From DASXTC01 sp036505635 (GTDB lineage Bacteria; Acidobacteriota; Polarisedimenticolia; JACPZX01; DASXTC01), in assembly GCA_036505635.1 (NCBI GenBank), contig DASXTC010000029.1, positions 1 to 41,992 of the forward strand: a stretch of 41,992 nucleotides of DNA, written 5' to 3'. The translations under genes were made by a program, and so were the position numbers. Under the pieces are notes generated by a model. It did no database searches, was not told the origin of the DNA, and was given only the letters and a program-made list of their open reading frames with translations. Positions 1-7,547 of the stretch are shown piece after piece; positions within the stretch are counted from its first letter, which is position 1; each line of letters begins with the position of its first letter.

Positions 1-107
1 GCGGCGCTCGCAACGCGACCCGAGCCATTACTCGGACACACTCCTAGTCTCCTGAGTCGAATCATGCATGGGGCCCGGGGAGGTGACCCTCCTGAGGGGA
101 CGGGGTT

Positions 108-130
108 GCGCGTCGCCCCGGGCGACGCGC
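108..130. repeat. GC-rich inverted repeat (hairpin)
   Basis: An 11-base arm at 108-118 is the exact reverse complement of 120-130, so the segment is a near-perfect palindrome that can fold into a hairpin. It lies in the gene-free stretch 1-281, downstream of the minus-strand gene that ends at 282. It could be part of a transcription stop region, but there is no T-run on either side. Otherwise I see no gene in 1-281. Confidence 0.5.
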
Positions 131-188
131 CCCGCGCGCCCGGTCTCAGGTTCGAGAGTCAAGAGTCCCGAGACGAGTGACGCGGACT

Positions 189-232
189 GCCCGGCGAGGT
201 GACGCCCCCTCGGGAGGGTCACCTCGCCGGGC
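189..232 (-). terminator. Strong hairpin downstream of the 282-683 gene
   Basis: A perfect 15-base inverted repeat pairs 189-203 with 218-232. The loop holds a further CCTC/GAGG pairing (208-211 with 214-217). It begins 50 bases beyond the stop codon of the minus-strand gene at 282-683, which fits a transcription terminator or 3'-end stabiliser. No U-tract follows on the minus strand, so an intrinsic terminator of the classical kind is not proven. Part of the arm sequence (GAGGTGAC) recurs at 80-87. Confidence 0.5.
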
Positions 233-281
233 CATCTACATCTTTGGTCTCAGGACTCCTGACTGAGGACACAAGTGCGGC

Positions 282-683
282 TCAATGTCGCGAACCACTC
301 GTATCAGGCACGAGGCGGCGTCGGGAGACGATCAGGGTGAACGCGCCGTCTGCGACGCTGTAGCCGACGAGGACGAGGGCCCAGAAGAGGCAGGTCCACA
401 CCAGGTCGAGCGTCTGGGCCCTCTCGTCGAGAACCGACATGAATACGAGCCCGAGACGCGCGAGCGCCCATCCGAAGAGCAGAAGGCCGACGGCCAGCTC
501 GGAGGCGCCCAGGATCCGGCGGCCCAGGTAAAGGTGGCCCCAACCGGGCAGCGCGATCGACATCAGGGCAGCCGCGGGGACCCATCGGAAGAGCGCCCCG
601 CACCCATCGCAGGATCGCGGAAAGGAGGCGAGGGCATGCCCGCAGTGCGGACAGACCGCACTCGAGCCGGAGGGGCGGGACAT
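282..683 (-). CDS. Small zinc-ribbon membrane protein
   Basis: The 133-residue product begins with a zinc ribbon (Cys11-x2-Cys14 and Cys25-x2-Cys28). Two or three hydrophobic membrane segments follow, at roughly residues 37-82 and 93-118. The segment after the ribbon contains a PGWGHLYLG stretch, like the glycine-rich start of TM2 and DUF5683-type membrane proteins. The paired ribbon and membrane helices make it the believable frame among several overlapping ones here. I recognise the architecture but not a specific function; zinc-ribbon/TM proteins of this type are usually uncharacterised. The start at 683 has no strong ribosome-binding site, so the exact N-terminus is uncertain. It stands alone, with hairpins on both sides (189-232 and 715-748). 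Confidence 0.72.
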   Translation of the reverse strand: MSRPSGSSAVCPHCGHALASFPRSCDGCGALFRWVPAAALMSIALPGWGHLYLGRRILGASELAVGLLLFGWALARLGLVFMSVLDERAQTLDLVWTCLFWALVLVGYSVADGAFTLIVSRRRLVPDTSGSRH

Positions 684-714
684 CAGAAGGATGCGGGAGC
701 GTCGCGGAAACGGT

Positions 715-748
715 GCGGCTGAGAGGGCGGACGCGCCCCCTCAGCCGC
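715..748 (-). terminator. Interrupted 14-bp hairpin between two zinc-ribbon genes
   Basis: Bases 715-723 pair perfectly with 740-748. After one A.C mismatch, 725-729 pair with 734-738, leaving a four-base loop. The hairpin lies after the minus-strand gene ending at 907 and just before the start of the minus-strand gene at 683. A short TTT follows on the minus strand. A terminator for the upstream gene is the most likely role; a 5'-UTR regulatory hairpin for the 282-683 gene is the alternative. I see no other feature in 684-906. Confidence 0.45.
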
Positions 749-906
749 CTCATCCCGGACGCTCAGACCCTCGGCGTGGGCTCTGGTGAAGTCGCGGAGA
801 GGCGATCGTGCGTGGTGAGCGGGAGCGAGGATCGTGGCGATCGACCACGAGGGGAGCGGATGGTGAAGCAGGTTTGTGGGGTTGGGAGCCCGGGCACACT
901 CTCTTC

Positions 907-1182
907 TCATCGCTGAGAACCGAACAGGGCGCAGATCGCGCACCTGGAGGAGGTCCATTTCTCATGCCCGCAGGCCTGGCACCGTTGAGGTGCCGCGACG
1001 TGCGACGGGTGCGGGGCGGACCGCCGGGGGCCGGAGCCCGACACGTAACTCATGAGTCCGAGGGCACGGCCTATCTCGTCCAGCCGGGCCTGTCCGGGCC
1101 CGGCCTGAGAGGCAGTGACGGCATCGCGGCCCGCGGGGGGGAGGCTCCGGGCTGGTCTGGCCTGGCTGGTCGCGTCATCCAT
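907..1182 (-). CDS. Small protein with C-terminal zinc ribbon
   Basis: The 91-residue product has an unremarkable Ala/Pro/Arg-rich N-terminus, a short amphipathic segment (LDEIGRALG, about residues 34-42) and a C-terminal zinc ribbon (Cys68-x2-Cys71-x9-Cys81-x2-Cys84). The reading frame extends 10 codons further upstream. I chose the ATG at 1182 because a perfect GGAGGT sits at 1192-1197 with a 9-base spacer, and a TTGACA -35 box lies just beyond it. The function is unknown; short proteins ending in a ribbon may bind nucleic acid or protein. The main doubt is compositional bias, since several frames are open in this GC-rich stretch. Confidence 0.55.
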   Translation of the reverse strand: MDDATSQARPARSLPPAGRDAVTASQAGPGQARLDEIGRALGLMSYVSGSGPRRSAPHPSHVAAPQRCQACGHEKWTSSRCAICALFGSQR

Positions 1183-1208
1183 GGGATCGGGACCTCCAAC
1201 ACCAGGCG

Positions 1209-1238
1209 ACACTACTCCAGCCGGTTCCGGGCTGTCAA
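1209..1238 (-). promoter_or_regulatory. Candidate sigma70-type promoter for the 907-1182 gene
   Basis: On the minus strand there is a perfect TTGACA (1238-1233), an 18-base spacer and a weak TAGTGT -10 (1214-1209). The GGAGGT and ATG of the downstream gene follow within 30 bases. The -35 is exact but the -10 matches only three of six positions. The rest of 1239-1361 is AT-richer than its surroundings and holds an A-run (T-run on the minus strand) at about 1244-1256, near the end of the ABC operon. Confidence 0.45.
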
Positions 1239-1361
1239 GCCGGAAAATGAAAAAAGCGCAAGATATGGTGGTTCACCTGTGGACAGTCCCGTCTATATTG
1301 GGGCGAATGTGTTGTGGAAATCCTGTGTTCGGGGTGTGGATCGGCTAAAGCGGGGCGGCGA

Positions 1362-3203
1362 TCAGGAGGGCAGATCGGCCGGGAGCGAGGCTTCCACAAG
1401 AGGCTGGAATTGAAGCCTGTAAAGCGTCTCGTAGAGGCCGCCGGGGCGTCCGAGCATCTCTTCGTGAGTGCCCTCCTCCCGGACCGCGCCCTTGTGCAGC
1501 AGGAGGATGCGATCCGACTCGCGGATCGTCGACAGGCGATGGGCGATGACCAGCGAGGTGCGCCCCGCCAGCAGGGCGCTCAACGCCATCTGGATCCTCA
1601 TCTCCGTCTGTGAGTCGACGGAGGCTGTCGCCTCGTCCAGCACGAGGATCGGAGGATCGAAGGCGAGCGCCCTGGCGAAGGAGAGGAGCTGCTTCTGCCC
1701 GACGGAGAAGTTGGCGCCGCGCTCGACGACCTCGCCGTCAAAGCCGCCGGGCAGCTCGCGTATGAAGAGATCGGCGCGCACCGCGCCTGCGGCCGCCTCG
1801 ATCCGGTCGCGAGTGACCACCGGATCGCCGAGCCCGATGTTGGAGGCCACGGTTCCGGAAAAGAGGAAATGATCCTGCAGCACCAGCCCGATGCGGCGCC
1901 GCAGCTCCCTCGGATCGAGCTCGCGGATGTCGACTCCGTCAATCCTGATCGAGCCGCGCTGGATGTCGTAGAGACGGACCAGCAGCTTGACGACCGTGGT
2001 CTTGCCGGCGCCCGTGGATCCCACGAGGGCCACCTTCTCCCCCGGCCTGATCCTGAAAGAGAGCCCCCTGAGGACCTCCGGTCCCTGAGGATAGGCGAAG
2101 TGGACGTCCTCGAAGATGACCTCGCCCGACGCGCCGCGCTGCGGGGCGGGCCACGAACGCGGCGCCGCGGGGGAGGTTATCTCCGGGCGCGCGTCGAGCA
2201 GCGCGAAGACCCGCTCGGCCGACGCCATGGCCGACTGCATGACGGAGTAGTAGGAGCCGAGCTCCTTGATCGGTCCGAAGAACTTCTGGGCGTATTCGAG
2301 GAAGGCCACCAACGTCCCGAAGGTGATCGCCGAGGCGAGCACCCTGCCACCGCCGTACCAGATGATCATCGCCACCGACAGCGTGCCCACCAGCTCGATG
2401 ATCGCCGAGAAGATCGAATCGTAGAAGACCGAGCTCAGGTCGGCATCGCGGTGGGATTTGTTGATCGTGTCGAACTCCTCGTCATCGGCGCGCTCCCTCT
2501 GGAAGAGCTGTACCACCGCCATGCCCGTCAGATGCTCCTGGAGGTAGGCGTTCAGACGGGCGATGCGCTCGCGCACCGCGCGGAACGCGTCACGGATCCG
2601 AATCCGGAAGAAGAAGGCGACGAACCCCAGCAGGGGGAGGACCATCAGGGTGAGCGCGGCCAGTCTCACGTCCATCCACACGAGGATGACGAGGATTCCG
2701 ATCAGCTTGACGGCGTCCCCCATGAGCGTGACGAGGCCCGACGAGAAGATCTCCGAGAGCGTCTCGACGTCGGTGGTCACGCGCGTCACGAGCCGGCCCA
2801 CGGGGTTGCGATCGAAGAATGCCGAGGAGAGAGACTGCAGGTGGGCGTACAGCTCCACCCGCAGATCGTGGACGATGCTCTGACCCGTCTTTTCGAGGTA
2901 GTAGATCTGCCCGAAGCGGAATCCGAACTCCGCCAGCAGCAGCACCGCGAACAGGGTCACGATCGGGACCAGCGCAGCCGCATCGCCCGACGCGATCGGG
3001 CCGTCGATCGCCTGCTTGATCAGCCAGGGCTGCGCGAGCTGCGCGGCCGACACCAAAACCAGGAAGAGTCCCGAGAGGACGACGAGCCGCCGGTGCGGCA
3101 GGAGGTACCGGTAGATCCGCTTCATGAGGCGGGCGTCGTACGCCTTGCCCAGCACATCCTCGTCATGGTGCGAGCCGGATGGGGGCGAGCCGTGCTGTGT
3201 CAT
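1362..3203 (-). CDS. ABC exporter half-transporter, consensus-site subunit (MdlB/TM288-like)
   Basis: The 613-residue product has a six-helix transmembrane domain (about residues 20-330) fused to an ATPase domain. Walker A is GSTGAGKTT near 394, the signature is FSVGQ near 498, Walker B is ILVLDE near 517 and the switch histidine is in AHR near 554. The catalytic Glu and His are intact, but the signature departs from LSGGQ. In heterodimeric exporters such as TM287/288, BmrCD and MdlAB, this pattern marks the subunit with the working Walker B. The start overlaps the stop of the upstream half-transporter by 4 nt (ATGA at 3200-3203), so the two are probably made together. The likely role is export of lipids or amphiphilic compounds; the substrate is unknown. 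Confidence 0.93.
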   Translation of the reverse strand: MTQHGSPPSGSHHDEDVLGKAYDARLMKRIYRYLLPHRRLVVLSGLFLVLVSAAQLAQPWLIKQAIDGPIASGDAAALVPIVTLFAVLLLAEFGFRFGQIYYLEKTGQSIVHDLRVELYAHLQSLSSAFFDRNPVGRLVTRVTTDVETLSEIFSSGLVTLMGDAVKLIGILVILVWMDVRLAALTLMVLPLLGFVAFFFRIRIRDAFRAVRERIARLNAYLQEHLTGMAVVQLFQRERADDEEFDTINKSHRDADLSSVFYDSIFSAIIELVGTLSVAMIIWYGGGRVLASAITFGTLVAFLEYAQKFFGPIKELGSYYSVMQSAMASAERVFALLDARPEITSPAAPRSWPAPQRGASGEVIFEDVHFAYPQGPEVLRGLSFRIRPGEKVALVGSTGAGKTTVVKLLVRLYDIQRGSIRIDGVDIRELDPRELRRRIGLVLQDHFLFSGTVASNIGLGDPVVTRDRIEAAAGAVRADLFIRELPGGFDGEVVERGANFSVGQKQLLSFARALAFDPPILVLDEATASVDSQTEMRIQMALSALLAGRTSLVIAHRLSTIRESDRILLLHKGAVREEGTHEEMLGRPGGLYETLYRLQFQPLVEASLPADLPS

Positions 3204-4969
3204 GACGCCTCCTCCAGCGTCGCCTCGAGGCTCTGGCGCCGCGCGATGGCGGCGTAGAGGCCGCCGGCGCGCATCAGCTCCTCGTGCGTGCCCTGCTCGA
3301 TCACCGCGCCGCCGTCCAGGACGAGGATCAGGTCCGCCCACGAGAGAGCGGCCACGCGGTTCGAGACCATGAGGATGGTGCGCCGCGCCTTCTCCCGTTT
3401 GAAGTTCTCGATGACCTCGTGCTCCACCTGGGCGTCGAGACTGGAGAGCGCGTCGTCGAGGATCAAGATCGGCGGATCGGTGACGAGGGCGCGCGCGATG
3501 GCCGCGCGCTGCCGCTGGCCTCCCGAAAGGGTGAAGCCGCGCTCCCCCACGATCGTGTCCAGCCCGCGGGGGAAGAGGGGCAGGTCCTTCGACAGACGCG
3601 ATGCTTCGGCGGCGCGCTCCACCTGGTCCTCGGAGAAGGGACGCGGAGCGAAGGCGATGTTCTGCCGTATGGAGCGGGAGAACAGGAAGCTCTCCTGCGG
3701 CACGAAGCCGATGTCGTGGCGCAGCCTCGACAACGGGATGCCGGTGACGTCGCGCCCGTCGATGAAGACCGAGCCCGGGGGAGGGGCAAGGATGCGCGGC
3801 AGCAGGCTCACCAGCGTCGTCTTGCCCGATCCCACGGTGCCGAGGATGCCGAGGGTGGCGCCGGCGGGAAGCTCGAAGGTCACCTTCCGGAGCTGGTCGG
3901 TCCCGGCCGGCGCGCCCGGATGCGTGAAGGTGAGGTCGCGCAGCGAGATGGCGCCGCGGAGGGGCTCGGCGTCCAAGCCGTCGGACGGCGGTTCGCGATC
4001 CTCGGCGGGCTCGGCCAGGATCTCGCCGATGCGCCTCAACGCGGCGACCCCGCGCTGGAAGGTGTTGAGGATCCAACCGAAGGCGAAGGTGGGCCACGTG
4101 AGATAACCGAGGTAGGCGTTGAAGGCGACGAAGTCGCCGAGGCTGATCCTCCCGTCGATGACCGCGCGGCCGCCGAGCCCCACCACCACCAGCGTTCCGG
4201 CCGAGGCCATGATCCCCATCAGCGGGACCATCGCGCCGCGCGCGCGCACCAGCGCCAGCGTGTGCCGGAGGTAGCCCCGCGAGAGGTCCTCCCAGGCCTT
4301 CGTCTCCTCCGGCTCCCGCGCGTAGGTCTTGATGAGGCTGATGCCTGCGATGTTCTCCTGCGCCCGCGAGCTGAGACGCCCGAGCTGCTCCTGGACCGCC
4401 ATGGAGTGCGCGAACACGCGGCGGCTGAGCCGGTTGACCGCGACCATGAACAGGGGATAGGGGATCAGGGCGTAGAGCGTCAACCTGGCGTCCATGCTGA
4501 ACATCATCGTGAGCGCCGTCACGTAGACGAGCGTCGTGTTCAGGAGGTTCATCATGCCGGGGCCGAAGAACGAACGAACCAGGATCATGTCGTTGATCGC
4601 GCGCGAAGTGATGTCGCCGATCGGCCGCCGGCTGTACCACGACAGAGGCAGCCGCTGCAGGTGGGAGAAGAGCCGGCCGCGCAGCTCGCAGGCGACCCGG
4701 CGGCTCGCTCCAAGGATGGCGAGGCGCGACGCCGTCCGAACGAGGGCCTGCGCCAGGGCCACGGCGACGATGGTGAGGCTGAGGAGGAGCAGGGCCCTGG
4801 TGTCCTTTGTTTCCAGCGCCTCCACCGCGTGCTTGAGGAGCCGTGGGATGCTCAACGCCAGGAGGTTGGTGAGCGCCAGCAGGAGGAAGCCCCAGACGTA
4901 GCGGGCCCGGTGAAGTCGGAACGACTCGCGGATCAGGGAGAGGGGGCGAGCGTCAGGCCTTCTCGACAA
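3200..4969 (-). CDS. ABC exporter half-transporter, degenerate-site subunit (MdlA/TM287-like)
   Basis: The 589-residue product has an N-terminal six-helix membrane domain and a C-terminal ATPase domain. Walker A is GTVGSGKTT near 377 and the signature is a canonical LSGGQ near 480. Two catalytic residues are changed: Walker B reads ILILDD, with Asp in place of the catalytic Glu, and the switch region reads VSNRV, with Asn in place of His. That is the signature of the non-hydrolysing site of a heterodimeric exporter, and it complements the partner encoded at 1362-3203. The start is TTG at 4969, with an AGGAGG 12 bases upstream inside the preceding gene; the two genes overlap by 17 nt. Confidence 0.92.
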   Translation of the reverse strand: MSRRPDARPLSLIRESFRLHRARYVWGFLLLALTNLLALSIPRLLKHAVEALETKDTRALLLLSLTIVAVALAQALVRTASRLAILGASRRVACELRGRLFSHLQRLPLSWYSRRPIGDITSRAINDMILVRSFFGPGMMNLLNTTLVYVTALTMMFSMDARLTLYALIPYPLFMVAVNRLSRRVFAHSMAVQEQLGRLSSRAQENIAGISLIKTYAREPEETKAWEDLSRGYLRHTLALVRARGAMVPLMGIMASAGTLVVVGLGGRAVIDGRISLGDFVAFNAYLGYLTWPTFAFGWILNTFQRGVAALRRIGEILAEPAEDREPPSDGLDAEPLRGAISLRDLTFTHPGAPAGTDQLRKVTFELPAGATLGILGTVGSGKTTLVSLLPRILAPPPGSVFIDGRDVTGIPLSRLRHDIGFVPQESFLFSRSIRQNIAFAPRPFSEDQVERAAEASRLSKDLPLFPRGLDTIVGERGFTLSGGQRQRAAIARALVTDPPILILDDALSSLDAQVEHEVIENFKREKARRTILMVSNRVAALSWADLILVLDGGAVIEQGTHEELMRAGGLYAAIARRQSLEATLEEAS

Positions 4970-5345
4970 GGATCGGATCTCCCTCCTGCACCCGCTCCAG
5001 CAGCGTCGGATCGCCCACCATCCGTCCGATCACGTTGACCGGGCTGGCGGCGCGGATCTCGTCGCCCAGGCTCGAGGGGGTCTTCCCCCAGAAGATGCAG
5101 AGTGCCTTGCCGGGAGGCCAGTAGGCGATCTCACCTGCCTGCATCACGTCCCGCGCGTCGGGGGAGAGGCGCGCGACGACCGGGATCTCGAAGTAGATCT
5201 CGCCGCCCCATCGGCCTGCCTCCGACTCGAACGGCAGCCCCGCGGCGACCTTGCGTCCCGTCTCGGACAGGTCGAGGCGGGCGGCCAGCGAGAGGGTGCC
5301 GCAGCGGATGCGGATGTCGATTCCGGCTTCCTCGCTTCCCGTCAT
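4953..5345 (-). CDS. Cyclophilin-like domain protein (TM1367 family)
   Basis: The 130-residue product resembles the small cyclophilin-like family typified by Thermotoga TM1367. An opening beta-strand region reads IRCGTLSLAARL. The central conserved segment GEIAYWPPGKALCIFWGKT lies near residues 86-104, and the C-terminus ends in a strand and helix typical of the family. Most members have unknown function and lack demonstrated prolyl isomerase activity. It is cytoplasmic, with no signal peptide. The ATG at 5345 overlaps the holB stop by 4 nt, and the gene runs 17 nt into the ABC transporter gene, so it is translationally coupled on both sides. Cotranscription with holB and tmk may be only operon packing. 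Confidence 0.8.
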   Translation of the reverse strand: MTGSEEAGIDIRIRCGTLSLAARLDLSETGRKVAAGLPFESEAGRWGGEIYFEIPVVARLSPDARDVMQAGEIAYWPPGKALCIFWGKTPSSLGDEIRAASPVNVIGRMVGDPTLLERVQEGDPILVEKA

Positions 5346-6334
5346 GGCACCGCCGGCACCGCGAGGTCGAACATCATCGTCTCCAGGAGCAGCTTCCGGT
5401 TGACGTTTCTCTCGAGGTCCGCGGAGGCCATGCGCACTCGGTCGAGCATCGACTCGAGGCGGCCCGAGAACCGCGCCGCAAGCTCCTGCAGGCGGCCCGT
5501 CCGGTCGGCGTGGATCAGCGCTTCGCCGGATGCGCCCCACGCCAGCACCATCATGTCCCGCACGAGCCCGGCAAGCAACGTGAGGCCCTCCCCGATCTCC
5601 TCCGTCTCGGTCCCGAAGAAGCCCGTGTCGTCCAGAACATGGGCCCGGGGGCCTTCCATGGAGAGCCGTTCCAGGATCTCGATGAGCTCGTCCCGATCGG
5701 TCTCCAGCTTCTCGAGGTCCAGCTCGAGCGCCGCGCCGAACCGGCCCGCGGCGAGGCGGGAGGCCCGGGCCGCCTCGGCCTCGCCTCGATGGCCCAGGCG
5801 GACCAGGTGCCCGGTCAGCACCGAGGGAGGCATCGTCCCGAATGCCAGAAGCTGACACCGCGAGCGCGTGGTTGGCAGCAGGTGCATGAGCCGCGAGGTG
5901 ATGAGGATGAGACAGGAGGACCTGGACGGCTCCTCCAGCGTCTTGAGCAGCGCGTTCTGCGCGTCGGTGCTCATGCGATCGGCAGGGTCGAGGATGAAGA
6001 CGCGCCGGCGCCCCTCGAAGGGGCGGTAGGCGGCCTCATCCCGCAGTTTCCGCACGGCGTCGATCGGGATGACCGTGCGTTCGAGCGTGAGGTACCGCAC
6101 GTCGGGGTGGATTTGCCTCTCGACCTTGCGGCAGGAGGGGCAGGCGCCGCAGGCCTCGCCGGAGCCTTCGCGGCAGTTGAGCGCGGCCGCCAGGGACAGG
6201 GCGACCGTGCGTTTCCCCACCGCCTCCGGTCCGTGGAAGATCATCGAATGGTGCAGCCGTCCGTCCGCCAGGCAGCGCCGGAGAACCCCCAGGCTCCTGT
6301 CGTGGCCGGCGATCTCGCTGAAGCGCGTAGTCAT
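5342..6334 (-). CDS. holB: DNA polymerase III delta' subunit
   Basis: The 330-residue product is the clamp-loader delta' subunit. It opens sliding clamps together with delta and the DnaX ATPase subunits at the replication fork. The AAA+ fold is visible: a P-loop-like GPEAVGKR at 35-42, a four-cysteine zinc module (Cys54, 62, 65, 68) and the SRC motif at 158-160 that supplies the arginine acting on the neighbouring subunit. The length is normal for the family. The gene lies 8 nt downstream of tmk, an arrangement common in bacteria, and overlaps the next gene by 4 nt. Confidence 0.95.
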   Translation of the reverse strand: MTTRFSEIAGHDRSLGVLRRCLADGRLHHSMIFHGPEAVGKRTVALSLAAALNCREGSGEACGACPSCRKVERQIHPDVRYLTLERTVIPIDAVRKLRDEAAYRPFEGRRRVFILDPADRMSTDAQNALLKTLEEPSRSSCLILITSRLMHLLPTTRSRCQLLAFGTMPPSVLTGHLVRLGHRGEAEAARASRLAAGRFGAALELDLEKLETDRDELIEILERLSMEGPRAHVLDDTGFFGTETEEIGEGLTLLAGLVRDMMVLAWGASGEALIHADRTGRLQELAARFSGRLESMLDRVRMASADLERNVNRKLLLETMMFDLAVPAVP

Positions 6335-6342
6335 GGCCGGCG

Positions 6343-6984
6343 TCAGTCGAGCTTCAGATGGCGGGCCACCACCTTCTGCACCTGCCGGGCCACCTTCTCC
6401 ACGGGCTGGTCGGCCGGTATGATCTTCACGCGGTTCCTCTCCGAGGCGGCGATCTCGAGGTATCCCTCGCGCACGCGCTGGTGGAAGACGAGATCCTCCT
6501 CCTCGAAGCGCGACGTGGCCGAAGAAGCGTCCGACAGGTTGCGCTCGCGCGCGCGCGTGAGCCCCATCTCGACGGGCAGGTCGAGCAGGATGGTCAGGTC
6601 CGGCCTCAGGTCGACCGTGACGAGGGAGTTGACCACCTTGACCTCGTTGAGCGGGATTCCCCGCGCGTACCCCTGGTAGGCCACCGTGGCGTCGGTGAAC
6701 CGGTCGCAGAGAACCACCTTCCCCTCGTCGAGGGCGGGCTGGATGATCTCGTCGATGTGCTGCAGGCGCGCCGCCGCGTAGAGGAAGAGCTCCGCGCGCG
6801 GGATGAGCCCCCGCGTGGAGGGGTCCAGGAGGATGCCGCGCACCTTCTCGCCGATGATGGTGCCGCCCGGCTCCCGCGTCATCCTGACATCCACGCCGCG
6901 CCCCTTGAGGTGTTCCAGGAGGAGGCGGATCTGGGTGGATTTCCCCGACCCCTCGATCCCCTCGAACGTGATGAAGTTGCCCAC
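6343..6984 (-). CDS. tmk: Thymidylate kinase
   Basis: This kinase phosphorylates dTMP to dTDP for DNA synthesis. The 213-residue product carries the P-loop GIEGSGKST (about 9-17), the TREPGGT loop, the CDRFTDATVAYQG segment that positions the nucleotide, and a DLPVE segment. The open frame extends to 7110, but the GTG at 6984 is preferred: a GGGGGAG-rich ribosome-binding site sits 7 bases upstream and it places the first beta-strand (NFITFEG) directly after the start. It is the first gene of the minus-strand operon tmk-holB-cyclophilin-like-ABC-ABC. The space to 7119 is a divergent intergenic region in which I see no convincing promoter. Confidence 0.95.
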   Translation of the reverse strand: MGNFITFEGIEGSGKSTQIRLLLEHLKGRGVDVRMTREPGGTIIGEKVRGILLDPSTRGLIPRAELFLYAAARLQHIDEIIQPALDEGKVVLCDRFTDATVAYQGYARGIPLNEVKVVNSLVTVDLRPDLTILLDLPVEMGLTRARERNLSDASSATSRFEEEDLVFHQRVREGYLEIAASERNRVKIIPADQPVEKVARQVQKVVARHLKLD

Positions 6985-7119
6985 CCTGCGGCTCCCCCTC
7001 GATCGGAATGAAGGGCCGAATCCTATCACACTCCCGGGGCTCGCCCTGGAAGCGCCGTCTGTTCTACCATCGCGAACGCGCGGCGGTGGCGCCGCTGGCA
7101 TGCTCCTCATGGAGGGACG

Positions 7120-7536
7120 ATGAACGGGAAAACCATGCTGTCCGCCGTGATCCTGGTGGCGACGGCGTTTCCGGCCACGGTGGCCCGGGCGGAATCAGCG
7201 CCGGCGCCGAAGCCGGAGATGACCACCTAGTATGTCGGGCTCCTCATGAAGGGACCCGATTGGACGGCCGATTCCACGCCAGAGGTCGAGAAAATCCAGC
7301 TCGGGCACATGACGCACATCCGGCTCATGGCGGAGTCGGGCAAGCTCCTCCTGGCGGGCCCTTTCTCGGACGACGGAGTGATGCGCGGAATGCTCGTGTT
7401 CACGGCCCGCTCGATGGAGGAGGCGATGGCGCTTGCCACTGACGATCCCGCGGTGAAGGGGGGACGCCTGGTGGTCGAGATGCACCCCTGGTTCTCGGTG
7501 AAGGGGATACGGGTGGACCCGCATCACCCTAGTTAA
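7120..7536 (+). pseudogene. Secreted YciI-like protein interrupted by in-frame TAG
   Basis: One reading frame runs from ATG at 7120 (GGAGGG just upstream) to TAA at 7534-7536, but codon 37 (7228-7230) is TAG. Before the stop lie a Sec signal peptide (hydrophobic core LSAVILVATAF, cleavage expected after VARA) and a linker. After it lies a full YCII-type domain with the family's GHMTHIRLMAESGKL, AGPFSDDG and VVEMHPW segments. The stop falls at the start of the first beta-strand (TT-stop-YVGLLMKGP), where relatives usually have Tyr, so one base change explains it. An internal ATG at 7246 would give a 96-residue protein lacking the first strand and the signal. Options are a recent nonsense mutation, an assembly error, or UAG read-through. 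Confidence 0.75.
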
Positions 7537-7547
7537 GGCGGAGCGCG

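Noticed and set aside
1240..1290. Rho-independent terminator for the ABC operon
   Set aside because: A T-run exists on the minus strand, but the only stem before it has four base pairs and lies 11 bases away, too weak to call.
3284..5038. Long plus-strand open frame (584 codons) opposite the ABC transporter genes
   Set aside because: It is Arg/Glu/Asp/Gly-rich with no domain, and lies wholly antisense to well-supported genes. Such frames arise by codon bias in GC-rich DNA; the same applies to 1869-3257, 9058-10542, 30381-32057 and 36901-38448.
6985..7119. Divergent promoters for tmk and the YciI gene
   Set aside because: Only isolated -10-like strings (for example TAGGAT on the minus strand) without matching -35 boxes.
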